NCBI RefSeq assembly: GCF_000219625.1 | Contig: NC_018202.1 | Location: 186,001 to 250,000, forward strand | Length of the DNA: 64,000 bases | Direction: 5' to 3' | Source of the DNA: Zymoseptoria tritici IPO323 | Lineage: Eukaryota > Ascomycota > Dothideomycetes > Mycosphaerellales > Mycosphaerellaceae | Part shown: in pieces, positions 1 through 11,878 of the stretch | Layout: each line of letters begins with the position of its first letter | Position numbering within the stretch: position 1 is the first letter of the stretch | Notes under the pieces: model-generated | The model's input: only the letters and a program-made list of their open reading frames with translations | Told to the model about the DNA's origin: nothing | The model's database searches: none | Translations under genes and position numbers: made by a program

Positions 1-690
1 AGCCACTGCGCAGTGTCATTCCTTTTCACATTCATTCTGATCCGTCTTCATACGCTAGACGAGCCGCCTAAGTGTCTTCGCGATGCTTTGATGAACATGA
101 ATAGCCGCCATGACCCCGTGCGGTTCCTCGATGTGACGATCCAGCGGGAGAATCCATCTCCTTTGATTGCAAAGGCTGGGGGCCCAATTTAGTAGCGGGC
201 GTGCGGGCCTCGGGTGGCGCGGGTCGCAGTAATGTCTTGCCCGGCGAGCCAGTGATTGATGATGGCGGCAGCAGGCAAAGATTCCTTGCGAATTTGAGGT
301 TGCTTTAGCTCAGCCTCCTCGGCACAGGCTGCTTCTCCATCCTTGATGTCGACGTCCTCCTGCTCCACAACTTCTGTATGCCTCTGGTTTCCAGCCACTC
401 GAACCGCGAGCTCGACCAAGGCTGCTCCAGACCGGTACGGACTATTAGCCGGGACTCTCAAAGACAAGCTCTGCACATCGCGTTGGAAGAAGCGGGCGGC
501 GACGGCTTGTCTGGCGATCAGGTGGAGGGAGTGTGGAGCTGGAGGACGTCGTCGTCCAAGGCTCGAGAGGAGCAGAAGTAGAACTACGGACCGAAGTCCG
601 GCCGTGAGAAGTCTTGCTGTGAGCTGACCAGACCAAGGCGAAGACCAATCCAGTCCAATCGACAGTTGCATTTCTGGACCAGCTTTGATA
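1..690. other. Left edge, no confident gene
   Basis: Open frames exist on both strands, the longest a 160-codon minus frame at 189-671 with a leucine-rich N-terminal third. Overlapping frames on the plus strand are of similar length, so coding cannot be assigned. No motif is recognised. The segment ends where the CpA-depleted block begins. Confidence 0.4.
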
Positions 691-1840
691 CGAGCGTTAA
701 CGGTTATAGCATAGTATAGACGTTCTACGTATATTGCTTAGTCTGCTCTATAGCTATACTAATACCGGATTAGGTCCTAATAGCGGTAGTAAAGGCATAA
801 AGTGAAAACGAGCTCTAACCCGCCGTAAGTTCAGGCCGGGCAGCGAGCTTTCTTTGGCGGATAGGAATAAGTATAAGTTTCGCTCTCCGGATCGCTAGCT
901 ATCCTACGACTATTATCTGCCCGAGGATATGCTCTAAACTCTACTTAGCATCGAGTAACAAGTTTTCTACTAGACAATAGGGTCCTTAAGTCTCGTAGCA
1001 TAAGCACTTACGGCAATACTACCGTTCGTCTAGGTACCGTCTTCCTACCTCGTATTAGCTACTCGGAGTATCCCGTCGCGAGATCGTATAAATAGTTTAA
1101 GGGCAGAAGTCCCTACATAGAAGACCGACCTCGGAGTCTATACGGCTCTAACAGCGGTAGTCTATATAGCCTTAGCAACTCTCCGGACTTACCTCTTATC
1201 GTTAAGACCTTTCGCCTACGACGCCGAACTAGACCTCGACGACCTCCTACTACTACTATCTGCACCGGTCTAAGGTCTTAGCTCGCCTAGATGTCCTCTT
1301 AAGTTAAGATGCTATAGCAACTCGTTATAGAGGGTCCAATCCTTCCTCGTTTTCGAGGTCTACCGGCTATCGACTCTCTCGATAGCTTCGTTGATCCTAC
1401 GCCACTAGTCGTCTCGCTAGTTGTTACATTAGCACCGAGGGGAGCTAGTTTCGTAAACTGCTACGCCTGTCGTAATAGCCGCTACGTTGTACGATAAGAC
1501 GGTAGATGTAGACGACGCTGTTTAACAAAACGACATAGAACGGACGAGCTCTCGTAGCGCCGTTAGCTATCGACTACCTTGTTATCTGCCGGAAGAAGCT
1601 AGATCCTACTATAAGCGGCGCTACTTATTTGATATGCGCCGCCGGGAGGTAAGACTACTACTTAGCGTAGGAAGAGTAGATGCAAGTGCAGGTAGACCAG
1701 ACGGTAGTCGAAGCCGAGTAGGAAGACTGTAGCGCTAGATTATAGATATAGACTCGGACCTAGAGCTATGAAGTAGAAGTTATCCTTTAGCACCGAATTA
1801 ACTTACTAACGAATTCCGATGTACTCGTTTGTTTAACCAA
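690..1840. repeat. RIP-type mutated block 1
   Basis: No open frame of useful length. CpA and TpG are strongly depleted and TpA enriched: 1201-1260, for example, has no CpA, no TpG and seven TpA. That is the signature of repeat-induced point mutation in ascomycetes, so the block is most likely a dead copy of a repeated element. No terminal repeats or transposase/RT motifs could be recovered by eye, so the class is unknown. Composition returns to normal gradually between about 1800 and 2100. Confidence 0.6.
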
Positions 1841-3780
1841 AAGAAGCAGCTGACGTGTACGACGGTTCGCGATGATACCTAAGTAACGAATAGCCGTAGT
1901 AACAAGACCCGAAAAGCCCACCTCTAGTAGTGTGCGACGGGGATAGAAGGCGTGCAAAAAGTGGACGATGTTAAGGAAGCATTCTCCCTAGACCGAGTGC
2001 AGCTTTCGACTATGCTTGAATTTGAACTCCTTCGTTTGCCGAGTATATGCGGGCGAATCTGCGCTTGCCTGGCCCCATGATCTAAACCCTTTCTAACTCC
2101 AACATCTAGTTAGAAGATTTTAACAACTGACTAAGATCCGCAATGCGTCTATGGTCAATTCAAGCCATGCAAGTGTTTTCCTTGCATGTAGTCCAACCCT
2201 TCACTTGTCCGGCCAGCTCCTATGAAGGCTGCTAGTCCGGCTCTGGACCATGTTCGTCCTGCGTTGCATCACAACCGAGGTCACGCGGGTGACTGCTGGC
2301 ACCGTCCTGAGGGAAAACGGTGAAGCCAAGGAATCGGTATCAATGTGCAGCTGGTGAAGTGGTCGTTGAGATCGAGTAGACGAAGCTAGGCGATGGTACG
2401 GCGGTGCACTGAACACGATGGCAGTTGTCCAGCTCCCATGCCCCGAGACCAATCTCTGCGCAGATGAGAGCGGATGAATGGAACGGTCTTGTTCTCTTCG
2501 TCGGAGCCAAAGTGTGCCTATTGGTGCTGAGTGGCAATTTCCTGCATCGGAGGCGCTCCATCTTGTCAAGAGGGATGGCTTAGGGGTATCGCCGGGAAGA
2601 TTGTCCGTAGGATGACTCGACGAAGAGCCACTGAGTGAAGCCGACGCGTTGAACCACCTAAAACCTCATTCTCTGCAGCGAGCTTCCGCTCAGCAATTAA
2701 GCTGTTGTCACATCTCTTCCATGCGGGATGTCCTTTCTCTTCCGCTCCAAGCATGATTTCAGGCAGTGATGCCAGGCATTGTGACATTGTCGGTGGGACC
2801 TCGATGGTGTGTAGATGCGGGCGAGGGCTGAGCCATAAGCTCATCGATAGGAGGAGGAGGAGTACGTGGACCATCTGACGACGATTTTCATGCTCGGGTC
2901 GTCGTGCCACAAGCGGTGTAGCGAGGTGAGGTGAGGTAATGAAGGAGAGAGCGTTCACCCTTGGCAGTCGCCTCTGGTCTCGTTGCATGTGAGAACTTCG
3001 CCAAAGCGTAGCACATGTCGATGGACATGGTGGCTGGTGTTGTGAAGGTGAGCGCTGGGAAATGCTTTGAAAGATCAAGATACGCGGCAATGTCGGCAGG
3101 CTTCTGATGAGATGTCAAATCGTGCAGCTGAAGCAATACCGCATTTCATCTCTCACCAGACAAGTTGTTTCTTGGACGATAGTCATGGCAAGAGGTGCAG
3201 TGCCGTGGATGGAGCTGTGCCCCTTGAGGATCACGAGCATGTTGTCGGCAATGATGTCGGGTGGTTCCATGGACCCTTGGCAGTCGCCTCTGGTCTCGTC
3301 ATATGTGAGAACTTCGCAAAAGCGAAGCACATGTCGATGGCCGTAGTGGCTAGTATCGTGCCAAAGCCAAGCAAATGTCAATGGCTATAGTGGCTGGTGT
3401 CGTAAAGGTCAGCGCTGATAGATTAGTGATTGTAGCAAATAGACCTTCGAAAGGCCGAGCAAGAAGACCCGACGTGTCGGTGATGCCGACTTTCTTGCAT
3501 CTCACTGTCAATTGTGAAAGTGAAGGTCGTGAATGTGATCTTTGTAGTAGAAGAGCGACGCTTGCAAGCGTGGTCGTGGGCGACGGGAGAGTCGGCGGGG
3601 AAGTGAGGGATGCCCCGGTGGACTTGATAGATGTGTGAGACTCCTCAATGAACTCTGCACCAAGAAGATCCAGCCAAACTCCTCGAACAAACACTAATAG
3701 CTTCGCCGACTGCGAGCACTGTGGTTGCGACAATCACGCCTCAGCCAATTGCTGGACAAAGGTTCCCCAATAAGGGGCCG
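1841..3780. other. Gene-fragment region with duplicated segment
   Basis: Minus-strand frames at 2566-3090 and 3115-3381 look coding-like in composition, but they are broken and carry no recognised domain. They overlap the internal duplication at 2957-3420 listed separately. No intact gene with start, stop and introns can be supported. Confidence 0.35.
2957..3420. repeat. Partial direct repeats, about 100 bp
   Basis: A segment at 2957-3060 recurs as 3272-3360, and its second half again as 3361-3420. On the minus strand the three copies encode related peptides of the type ALTFTTPAT..ID.C.ALA, followed in two copies by a threonine/arginine/glutamate-rich stretch. Identity is high but the copies are interrupted and shifted in frame, so this is a local duplication inside a decayed coding sequence. 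Confidence 0.6.
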
Positions 3781-3889
3781 GCGCGTGGCACTCAAGCCCT
3801 TCGACGGAGAAGAAGCAGAGTCAAGTCGAGCGTCACGGTCAAGACTGGAACCAGAAGACGATGACGATCCTTAAAGGCCGCGATGCCAA

Positions 3890-4082
3890 GGACTCCGCTT
3901 GCGGGCTATGAACCGCCATTTCCAGGATGTCGAGTCGAGCTTCCCACCGGAGACAACAGCGGCGCCAGCGGTCGAGAAGCAGAAACCTCCAGGAGCGGAT
4001 GACACATACTCGGAATTGGCACAACTCCCGAGCGTGCAAAGCGGTGCAGAAGATGAAGAGGAGCGTAAGGAAAGCAGTTAAG
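3890..4082 (+). pseudogene. Repeat-family coding module 1, copy A
   Basis: A plus-strand frame encodes NRHFQDVESS, then PETTA, PAVE and GADDTY.ELA.LPSV. The same peptide series occurs at 55848-56040, where the length difference between copies is a multiple of three, so the module diverged while in frame and was probably part of a protein. No domain is recognised. The frame stops at 4081 and no start is convincing, so it is treated as a fragment. Confidence 0.5.
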
Positions 4083-4099
4083 CGGACACACAAGCACCA

Positions 4100-6005
4100 G
4101 CAGGAAGATACCAGACTACTGCGGCCGAGCGATTCGATGATGGCCACGGTGAAGATGCCACATGAGAGCATCCTTCGTCGCCGGCGGCTGCGGCAGCGGA
4201 GAGGACACATGCGCGGACTGCGAGCTCTGCGAAGCTCACAGGGACTCGGCTTACATCTATCACCATCGACTCGAAACTGCCCACTGTGGAACCCTTTCGC
4301 GCCTTAAAGAGACCACTACCACGCCTGGTCTAACTTCTGAACCGGTCTCCTCGGCACACGAAGCTATGCAGTCCGTCGACGTCGATCACAAATTAAGAGA
4401 AAGCCATCATGTCGTTTCACGGATACAAGACCTCGAGTGGTCAGACTCGGACAACGCTGGACAACAGAGCAGTCATGGCGCATGCTTGGCAATGCCGAAG
4501 TCTACAGTCAAAGCACTCCATGCGGCCGCCATCACTAATCTTCGTAGCAGATTCTTTCGCAGTCCCTAGGAAGCTACCTCACTCTGCCGTTTTCCTACGT
4601 GGCGATGGGCTGAGAGGGAGGATGACAGTCGGCTTCTCGCTCCGCCAGTCGTCGGATGCGCGACATGCTTGGCGTTGGAGCTCAATGGACGATCCGATGT
4701 GGGTTTCGAGTGCAGCAATGGGTGCGCTTGCGGGACGACGTTAGGGACGACAGTTGAGATGCAAAGGACTTGAGAGGGTATAGCACCGGGACGTAGTGGA
4801 CATATCGCGTGCCTGAGCTTCCTTCAGACGCCAGAGGTCGAGAACAGTGGCGCGAACACGGTTTCGCCTGGGTTGTGTAGATGCTATGTCCGTGGTCAAG
4901 CTGCCACGGTTGGAGAAGAAGGACCTGGTTCATAAAGAGTCTATAGGTACCGTTGAGGAACGAGACCAGCATTCCAGCCGGAATCATCTCTGTCAGAAGA
5001 GTCCAACCTCAGCGAACAGCAGGATTCCCACTTTCCACCCTTTCCCGAGGAATATAAATTCAGTCACCGGATCAAGCTCCCGGAGCTGTTCCAAGCATGC
5101 AGCGACCGGATCTGTCGATGCGCACAGAGAACTCTTAACAGACTCCAGGCAAGTCTTGTAACTAATAGCCTTCCTATCCTTAGCACCAGATGCCTTTCCA
5201 AACACCTTTCGGGCAGTTTCGGGTCACATGCGGGCATCACCGGTGAGGAGTTTAAGGTCGACTCTGACCGCGACATCGCACGTGAGGTGAGCCCAGACCG
5301 ATTAGGTGCACATCTTTATTCGGCGTGTGGGCTGGTGGCGATGCTGAGAGGGCAGATGGTCGGCCATCGTTGGAGTCGCAACGACCTTTGGCGGAATAGC
5401 TACTCGATATAGTCGCCCGCACCAGCCTCTTCCTTCCTGTGCGGTTTAGCCATATTGACCACGGCGTGATGCATGGGAACTAATGTCTCCTCGCAGCAAC
5501 AGAGAGCCTTAGTTCCGCACCCGTGGTCCAAGGTGTTAGCTGGGAACGGTCCTCAGCTTCGACTTCTCCGGCGACGGGTCGAGGTGTTGCCAACCAAGGT
5601 GGTCAGAGTGAAGGGCAGTCTCGGGCTAATCGACTCCAACAGGCTGGATCACCGGCCATCCTGCGAGCGGTCTTCGGGGACATCTTGCTGCATCCGCCCG
5701 CTGCACGACGCCTCGCTGAGCGTACACATTCTGGAGCAAATCACAAGCCGATGGGCCACTCGCACCAGGTCGTGTTCCTACGGAGCATTACATCCAACAT
5801 CCAGAAGGCATTTTCTTCATCGCGGAGGGCAAGTCTCCTGCGCTCGCACGTCGCCTACTTGCTTTTCAACATAGTTGCATGGGCCTTTGCAACGTATTTG
5901 GCATCCAAGCCAAAACAGCGATTTCTGCCATAGTAAATTTGCATGGTGCACCCGCCAAATATGAGAATCTCACCCGTCAAATATCAGGTTCCAGCTGGGA
6001 CCATC
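4100..6005. other. Unassigned region, fragments only
   Basis: Several 100-140-codon frames overlap on both strands (for example 4162-4569 plus and 5523-5933 plus). The end of the 5523-5933 frame contains a hydrophobic stretch that could be one membrane segment. None shows a recognisable domain or clear splice structure. Confidence 0.35.
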
Positions 6006-6009
6006 GAGC

Positions 6010-6126
6010 GAATGACATTCTGCAAGCATTCCCGCGAATGACATTCTGTAAGCATTCCAGAATGACATTTCGCAAGCATTCCAGAATGCCATTTTGCAAG
6101 CATTCCAGAATGACATTTTGCAAGCA
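6010..6126. repeat. 24-bp tandem repeat, about 4.9 copies
   Basis: Units begin at 6010 (26 bp), 6036, 6060, 6084 and 6108, each close to GAATGACATTNNGCAAGCAT plus four to six bases. The 24-bp period keeps a plus-strand frame open and would give an eight-residue repeat RMTFCKHS, but that frame has no supported start. Confidence 0.85.
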
Positions 6127-6391
6127 AAGCTACGAACTGACATTTGAGCGATTCGGTACCTGGGTATCGTCTCGAAGTGCTGCCACTGCGATGTGTGGGC
6201 TTATCCGTCCGACTCGATCGGGACAGGCAAGATAACAGTAGGCGATGAGTCGGTGGAGTGGTGTGGGAGTTCGGAGATGCAAATGCTAATGTCTTGTCCA
6301 TTGTAAGTTATCGATCTGGACTCGAATATGGCTCCGTCTTCCATTCATTACAATGTCTTCGATTCTGTCCGTCGCTCTCTGCCCCTCGATG

Positions 6392-8092
6392 CTATTCGAT
6401 CTCAATTGCCCTGTGCCCTGCATCCGAATTTCCATGCTTCGTAAAAGCATTGTTAATCTCCATACCGCCGTGAGTTGGCGGTGGGTTGATCTTGCCAGCT
6501 TGGGAATGCTCATGAAGGGAATTGATGTATCCCACCTTGCCCTCCAACAAGATGCGAAAGGCCGCCTCGACACTGTTCGCACGCTTGGTCTGCTTGATGG
6601 CATCCGAGCATCCCGCGTTTGCGCCTCGGAATTGAGATGCACAAATGGGCCTGCGGAAATTGGTCGCATCGCTCCATAATGCTGGCCGCCTGCTGTCGGA
6701 TGGCATCGATGGCATCCACACTCCTTTGCACGAGTGACCGTACACCCTCGTCCAGTCGCTGCAGAGAAGTTGAGATCCTAGCGTCTGCCTCGGCCACGAT
6801 GTTCTTGGTCTGCTTCATCTGCCCATCCATTTGCTCAAGTTCAGACCGAAACTTGCGCACTGCGGTTCGCACGTCGTCGTAGGAAGTCGCTTAGCTCGCT
6901 ACCGAGCTTTAGTCCAAGGTCTCACCTAAGCGTGCCAGCTCGGTCAGGGCTGTACTAGTGTCGTTTCGCGCCATGTCATCTTGAATGCGGGCTATAATGT
7001 AGCGGAAAGTCTGAAGTGTTGTGATTCTGGTGGAAAGAGGTCCCTCCTTGCTTTCGAGTAAGGCAGGGTAGGCGAACATGTCGTGTGGTCGCGCCATACT
7101 GCCCGGCTGTTCGTCGGAGCCAAGGTCGATCACAGCGTCTGGAGCCGAATTCTTTTGTCCATGTTTAATAGCAAGGATCGTAGCAAAGACATGCCGCAGA
7201 ATTCGACAATCGATGGTGCTCGGGAGCGTTTCGCCGTACATGGCGCAGAGCGCAAAAGTCGTAATGTACACACCGCAATTCATTTTGTCCTTCTGTATTA
7301 AGTTTGTCCCTACAGTCTGGTACTTCCAAGACCCGTCGGCCGATGGCAACAACGGTGTGAACTATTCGACTGCTCTTCTCGAAGCTGTAAGATACGCTTG
7401 CTGCCCTAGCGGGTCGTACAGATCGACAGTTCTTTAAGCCGGACGCACCATCACAATTGTCCAGTGGGATTGGCCTTACCATATTGGTACCGCAAAGCCG
7501 TCGGCCTGGTGCTTCAGGTGTCGATATGCACGAAGTTCTTCCACTCGACTAGGAGACACAAGGCCTGTACCGACGCAATTCCATTACCGCGGTGCCATTA
7601 GTGAAAGGCACAAGGTGACGGTCTCTCCAGAGATCCACGTTTCGCGGGTGAGGATGTCAATCGCAGCAGCTGGCGTCATTAGTGGGAGTGCACGTGGAGT
7701 GATCTGTCGGATACGATGCGCAGGTGTGGTGAGGAGCTTGGCGACATCTTCAGTCTTTTGGATGCGGGCGGCGCGCAGGTGTCGTTGTCCAAAGTTAAGG
7801 AGGAATTTTCGTCTCGCGCCTGCCGTGGCAGTGACACACCCGTCGCAGTCGGGGTGCAGGCTGGTGAGTAATTGGTGGTTTCGGTGACCAGGAGAGGATT
7901 GGGCGGCGTCAAATAATCATTGATGGCGTCACCAAAGCTGTCCGACCCGGTATAGGGACCGGCGGCACAATACTCAGAGGCGCGCGACGGAGAATTCAAC
8001 GAGGGCCGTAAGTCGGGTAAGCCTGCTCTGCCACGTACTTCGTCGCGTTCATCGTCCGTACCTCATTCCCAGGGCGAGCTATCGCGTGTCAT
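6392..8092 (-). pseudogene. Ulp1/SENP-like (C48) cysteine protease pseudogene with C-terminal coiled coil
   Basis: Ulp1-family proteases cleave SUMO-type modifiers with a His-Asp-Cys triad. In one minus frame the expected order is readable: a W-[IL]-x-x-E-x-V segment (ETWISGETV), the His region SHWTIVMV, the Asp region DLYDPLG, and the Cys region MNCGVYITTFALCAMYG, then a long heptad-rich coiled coil. Six in-frame stops lie at 7584-7586, 7476-7478, 7434-7436, 7362-7364, 6909-6911 and 6891-6893, all TAA or TAG. A TGA lies at 8063-8065, and frame shifts near 7735 and 6670. The Met at 8092 is a possible start, and an SKRLK basic patch precedes the protease domain. It lies 140 bp downstream of the SNF2 fragment on the same strand. 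Family assignment is by motif; the dead state is seen directly. Confidence 0.75.
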
Positions 8093-8231
8093 GGACTATG
8101 GCGAACGGGGCATCGTGCAGAAGCTTCGTCACAGTGAATGCAAGGGCTGGATCGATCCGACAAAGGAGCAGAACCATGCCGACCCATCTCCACCTCCGGT
8201 TCGCCTTCGTTACGGGTCTCCTCGGTATCAC

Positions 8232-8870
8232 CTATGAAGTGCTCTTCAACGTCTCGGTCGACAGTCTGCCCTTCCGGCCTTCAATCGCTGCGTTGCCGAG
8301 CTCGCGTTTCTTCTCTTGAAGTTCAAGAATCCGCTCTTCGACGCTGTTACGGATTTTCAAGCGGAAGACTTTGACGTCGATAGTCTGATTAAGGCGGTGG
8401 ACGCGGTTGATCGCTTGTTCTTCGACGAACGGGGTGCTAGGCGGCTCGACAATGACGACGCTGACGACGCGGGAGGCAGCTGTCAAGTTGAGGCCGAGAC
8501 TGCCGCACTTGAGCGAGCAGAGCAGGATGCGGGGAAGACACTCCGGCGTCCGCAAGTTCTTAGTCGCCCGATTATTGGTAACAATGTCAGAGACTCTTGT
8601 GCTGCCTAGATAAAGGTGCTGCAGGTAGCAAGGTGAATTGCTAGCAGACACGGACCCGGGCGGAATTGAGATCCCGGAGCGCTAGGCGTTTGTTGCTCTT
8701 ATGTTTCTTTCGATGGCCGTCTTTATCAACTTCACATGTTTGGCTTCGCCCGTCTGCAGACTCGAGGATATGTGGCATAACCTTGAACCCAGGGATCGGC
8801 AGGCCATGCTAATCCTGCGGAATCGACGCAGCTAGTTAGACCGCAAGTAACCTCGGGTGTTTCAGAAAGT
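8232..8870 (-). pseudogene. SNF2-family helicase C-lobe fragment
   Basis: The minus strand encodes the C-terminal RecA-like lobe of an SNF2/Rad5-type ATPase. Visible are a degraded lead-in containing QTGEAKHVKLIKTAIER, then the core GSLGLNLTAASRV (motif V region), EEQAINRVHRLNQT (motif VI region) and VEERILELQEKKRE, which follows the lobe in this family. The usual aromatic D/E-P-x-W-N-P segment is altered to EPPSTP and a few extra residues precede it. An in-frame TAG occurs upstream of the core, and no Walker A or DEAH motif was found up to 11 kb. It is a truncated, decayed gene or transposon-borne domain. Same orientation as the Ulp1-like pseudogene downstream. Confidence 0.7.
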
Positions 8871-8907
8871 CGCACGATAGCGCTCGCTCCCCGAGGTCGC
8901 GGTAAAT

Positions 8908-9420
8908 CTAGTAAGGACGGAGCGCCCAGTGACAGCTCTGTACCCCCTTGAGCCTCTTCTCGATCTCGGTCTGCGGTCTCTTCTTGCTGCCCTTTGGGCC
9001 TCTCCCTTTTCCTGTTCGTCGTCTTGCGCAAGAGAGCTCTGTCGCTCTTACTCGTACTACGCCGTCCAGATGTGCGAGTAAGGGTTCGGCAATAGCCATA
9101 GCGGCATACGGGTCTTCGTTGTCTGGCTGGTACGCTGGCGAGTTTCAGTATGCCTGTAAAAGGTCGTCGTAAGCTTGAAGGATATTGCCGTCGAGATCTG
9201 GACTGCGAATTGCGAGGAAGTCCTTGCGTGCTCGTTTTTCGACGGGATCTGGAGGCTCGTAGGATTGACCACCATAGCCGCGCATTAGCGCCATTTCGTC
9301 TTTCGTAGGCGACTGAGGCCTGATGATTCCATGTGAACGCATTCCAAAGGACCAGTACAGAGCGTTGTGAAGTAATTCCAAGCAGGTGCGGAAGGTGACG
9401 GGGAGGGAGAATAACGGTGA
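8908..9420 (-). pseudogene. Decayed minus-strand coding sequence, unknown
   Basis: Frames 9145-9381 and 8908-9099 are the same reading frame, separated mainly by one TGA at 9145-9147, and together give about 160 codons with protein-like composition (tyrosine, tryptophan, aspartate-rich, then a basic lysine-rich end). No domain is recognised. Its position upstream of the SNF2 C-lobe on the same strand suggests part of the same ancestral gene, but a shift of frame separates them. Confidence 0.4.
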
Positions 9421-9506
9421 GGCCTCGGGATTCCAGACGTAAAGTTCGAAAGCGGGTTGAAAATTTGTCCCGCTCCACTAGCAGGTGAAGCAGCGGGAGA
9501 AGTCAT

Positions 9507-10200
9507 AAAGAAGAAAGATCGGATCGAGGCCGGGGAGTGGTTGTCGCCGGCACTGTCGCTGGCACCGTTAGTGGCCCTGGCGGTACCTTGTCATTGCCAT
9601 AGTCATTGCCTGCTGTCCACCCCTCATCGCTCGAGTCTCGTCCATTGCAGGGCACCGAGGAGACGGAAGATACCAGAATGAACACAACTGGAAACAATCA
9701 TTCGTCAAGCTTCGACTAACTTTGAGAATCTCTTGCCCGATGTCTGGAGTTTCGCGGGCTACGGCATGCCTCCACGCACCTCGCCGTCATCTTCGCGTCG
9801 GCCTTCGTCGTCTTCTGGACAATCGCAGTCTTGCACCTCCTGAACATTATCTTCCGGCCTCCAGTCTCCCTCCTCTCGCCCGCCGACGTCCTCGTCGTGG
9901 TCTGGGATGGCCGTCAGTCCTCACTGCCGCCGGCAACCCACGTCTGGCTCTCGCCTCCCCGCCCACCTCGCCGCCATGCAGCGTATCGGCCTGCCGCGTC
10001 TGGTGCAGCAGATTCAGACTGTCAAAATCTTGTCCGCCTCGCGAACGCCAACCATCAAGCCACGAGGAATCTTCTCGCTAACACCAAACGACCTATGATG
10101 GATTCGGGGTCCGCCAGCGCAGGCAGCGACTTCCGCCTGCACCGCAAAACGAAGGCGTGGACCTCGTATCGCCGGCCGCTGTCCGTCAAACCTGGTTGAT
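9507..10200. other. No supportable gene
   Basis: Overlapping frames on both strands are proline/serine or arginine rich. The plus frame 9831-10199 is the longest. Nothing recognisable is seen. Confidence 0.3.
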
Positions 10201-10216
10201 GGTCGTGCGCGGATGG

Positions 10217-10985
10217 TCACGAGGCTTTCCCCGTCAATAAAGATCGATCGAAACCTCGTGTCGGAGAGACATGTATCGCTGGCTGATGTTCTTGAAGGTC
10301 TGCTCGAAGTGATCTATGTCGTGTAGCACGGAGTCGTCGATGTCTTCTTCCTCCTCGTCGTGGACATGGTACCACCGCTTTCGTCCAGTCCTGGGTATCG
10401 TCCACGGTGCTGTTGCTCTCGCGATACCTCATGCCATCGTCTTCGTGCACTACCACAGCCTCGTGCGAGCGCCTGGTGGACAGCGCCACAATTGCCGAGG
10501 AGGGTTTCGCTTCTGTTCGTGGCGCGATTCCTGCCAGAGTGACTCTAATAGATAATCGCGCAGAGGACAAGAACCAGGACAAAAAGGAGGAGGAGGAGGA
10601 GGAGGAAAGGCATAGAGCGGATCATGAGAACCTTCCACAATCGCCATCTCTTCGCGCTACCCCAAGTCTCCGGTTGGTGATGCAAGTGCAAGTATCCAGT
10701 CCTCTTATCCAGGGTATATTGCTCCATCTCTTCATCTAATTCCCTTAGCTTGTCCGCCAGCCTTCTGTTGCTTCCTTCGAGCATTTTCTCACAGCCCTCC
10801 ACGTTCAAAATGCGGGAGACTTCGACAAGAGTATAATCGGGTAGGTACTCCTGGCGCGATCTTCGACTTGCTAGCAGCGCGGCTTTACGCCTCGAGAGTT
10901 GCGAGAGTAGGCGAGAGGTGTCGTCGCGCTGGTCGTGGAGGAGCTGGGAGACGTCGTAGAGGTGCTGATACCTCGAGATAAGGCG
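10217..10985 (-). pseudogene. Decayed coiled-coil / acidic protein gene
   Basis: From 10985 the minus strand encodes a long heptad-type helix (YQHLYDVSQLLHDQ, then a Leu/Arg-rich stretch, then RRLADKLRELDEEMEQYT). Further down, in another frame, come an acidic run DEEEEDIDDS and a second helix (HFEQTFKNISQRYMSLRHEV). A TAA interrupts the frame just above 10985 and at least one frame shift separates the parts. A poly-leucine stretch between them is produced by an A/G-rich tract and is not evidence for a membrane segment. Function unknown; remains of one large coiled-coil protein are the simplest reading. Confidence 0.45.
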
Positions 10986-11717
10986 GCGTTAAGTATCGAG
11001 GACGGCAGGGGAGGGAGGCATTTTTGCGGTCAGGGTGAGAGGCGCTGGCGGTGGCTTGCGAAGCGTTCGTTGGGATATTCCGATTGCGGCAGGAGACATT
11101 CCAGGGAGGGTGGATTAAACAAATGCGGTTGTCCGTCAAGCTGATCTTTGTTGAACGTGGCTCGGCTCGACTTGCTGTTTCGCACACAAACATGGTCTTG
11201 CTCCAAGAATCCATTGTGGTTGGTTGTGGACCGTGGTGTGATGTGTGGGACATGTCAACAGGATTCAGAAGGAGGACTTGGGACGATGCGACGAGTGAAG
11301 AACGCAATACCCGCCGAGCACGAATTGCCGCATTTGCTTCTTTCCATGTGTTCCTTTTTTGCGCTCTTTTTTTGTGTTGTTGTTTGTGTTGTTTCTTTTG
11401 TGTTCTCGTCGGAGCCGATGTGAACGCTGGTCTTGTGATGGTGCTCGGGGCGAGATATTGTGAGTAGGTAGGTGGAACGGGACTTGTTTGCGAGCTCGAA
11501 CTACCTGATCCAGCCCGAGGCAGCAATGTCGTGACGAAGCGCCAAAGCGGCCAAGTCCGGAAGTTCGGAAATCTCGTTAGCGCAAAATCGCAAAATCGCA
11601 TTAGCGCAAAATATGTCGAAGTGTTATATTTTGTAAGTCTCTAGATAGCTATATATGTCCCTAGGCTATACGAGGGCTATATAGAGTAAGGATAGAATAT
11701 ATAGAAATGCCGGACCG

Positions 11718-11781
11718 AGCAATATTGCGTATTTTAGTTATCGCGATATAGCAATATTGCGTATTTTAGTTATCGCGATAT
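11718..11781. repeat. 32-bp unit in two tandem copies
   Basis: Copies at 11718-11749 and 11750-11781 are identical by eye, and a third begins and stops after a few bases. They lie inside the TIR element. Confidence 0.8.
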
Positions 11782-11878
11782 AGCGAAGATGCGACCTTTT
11801 TTTTTCCGCATTTTCGCTATGTCGAATTCTTGCCAAAAGTTATAGTATCGACAAAAGTCTTAGTCGTAAACTCTAAAT

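Noticed and set aside
10545..10650. Poly-leucine segment read as a membrane helix
   Set aside because: It is the complement of an AGG/GGA-rich tract and sits at the end of a decayed frame.
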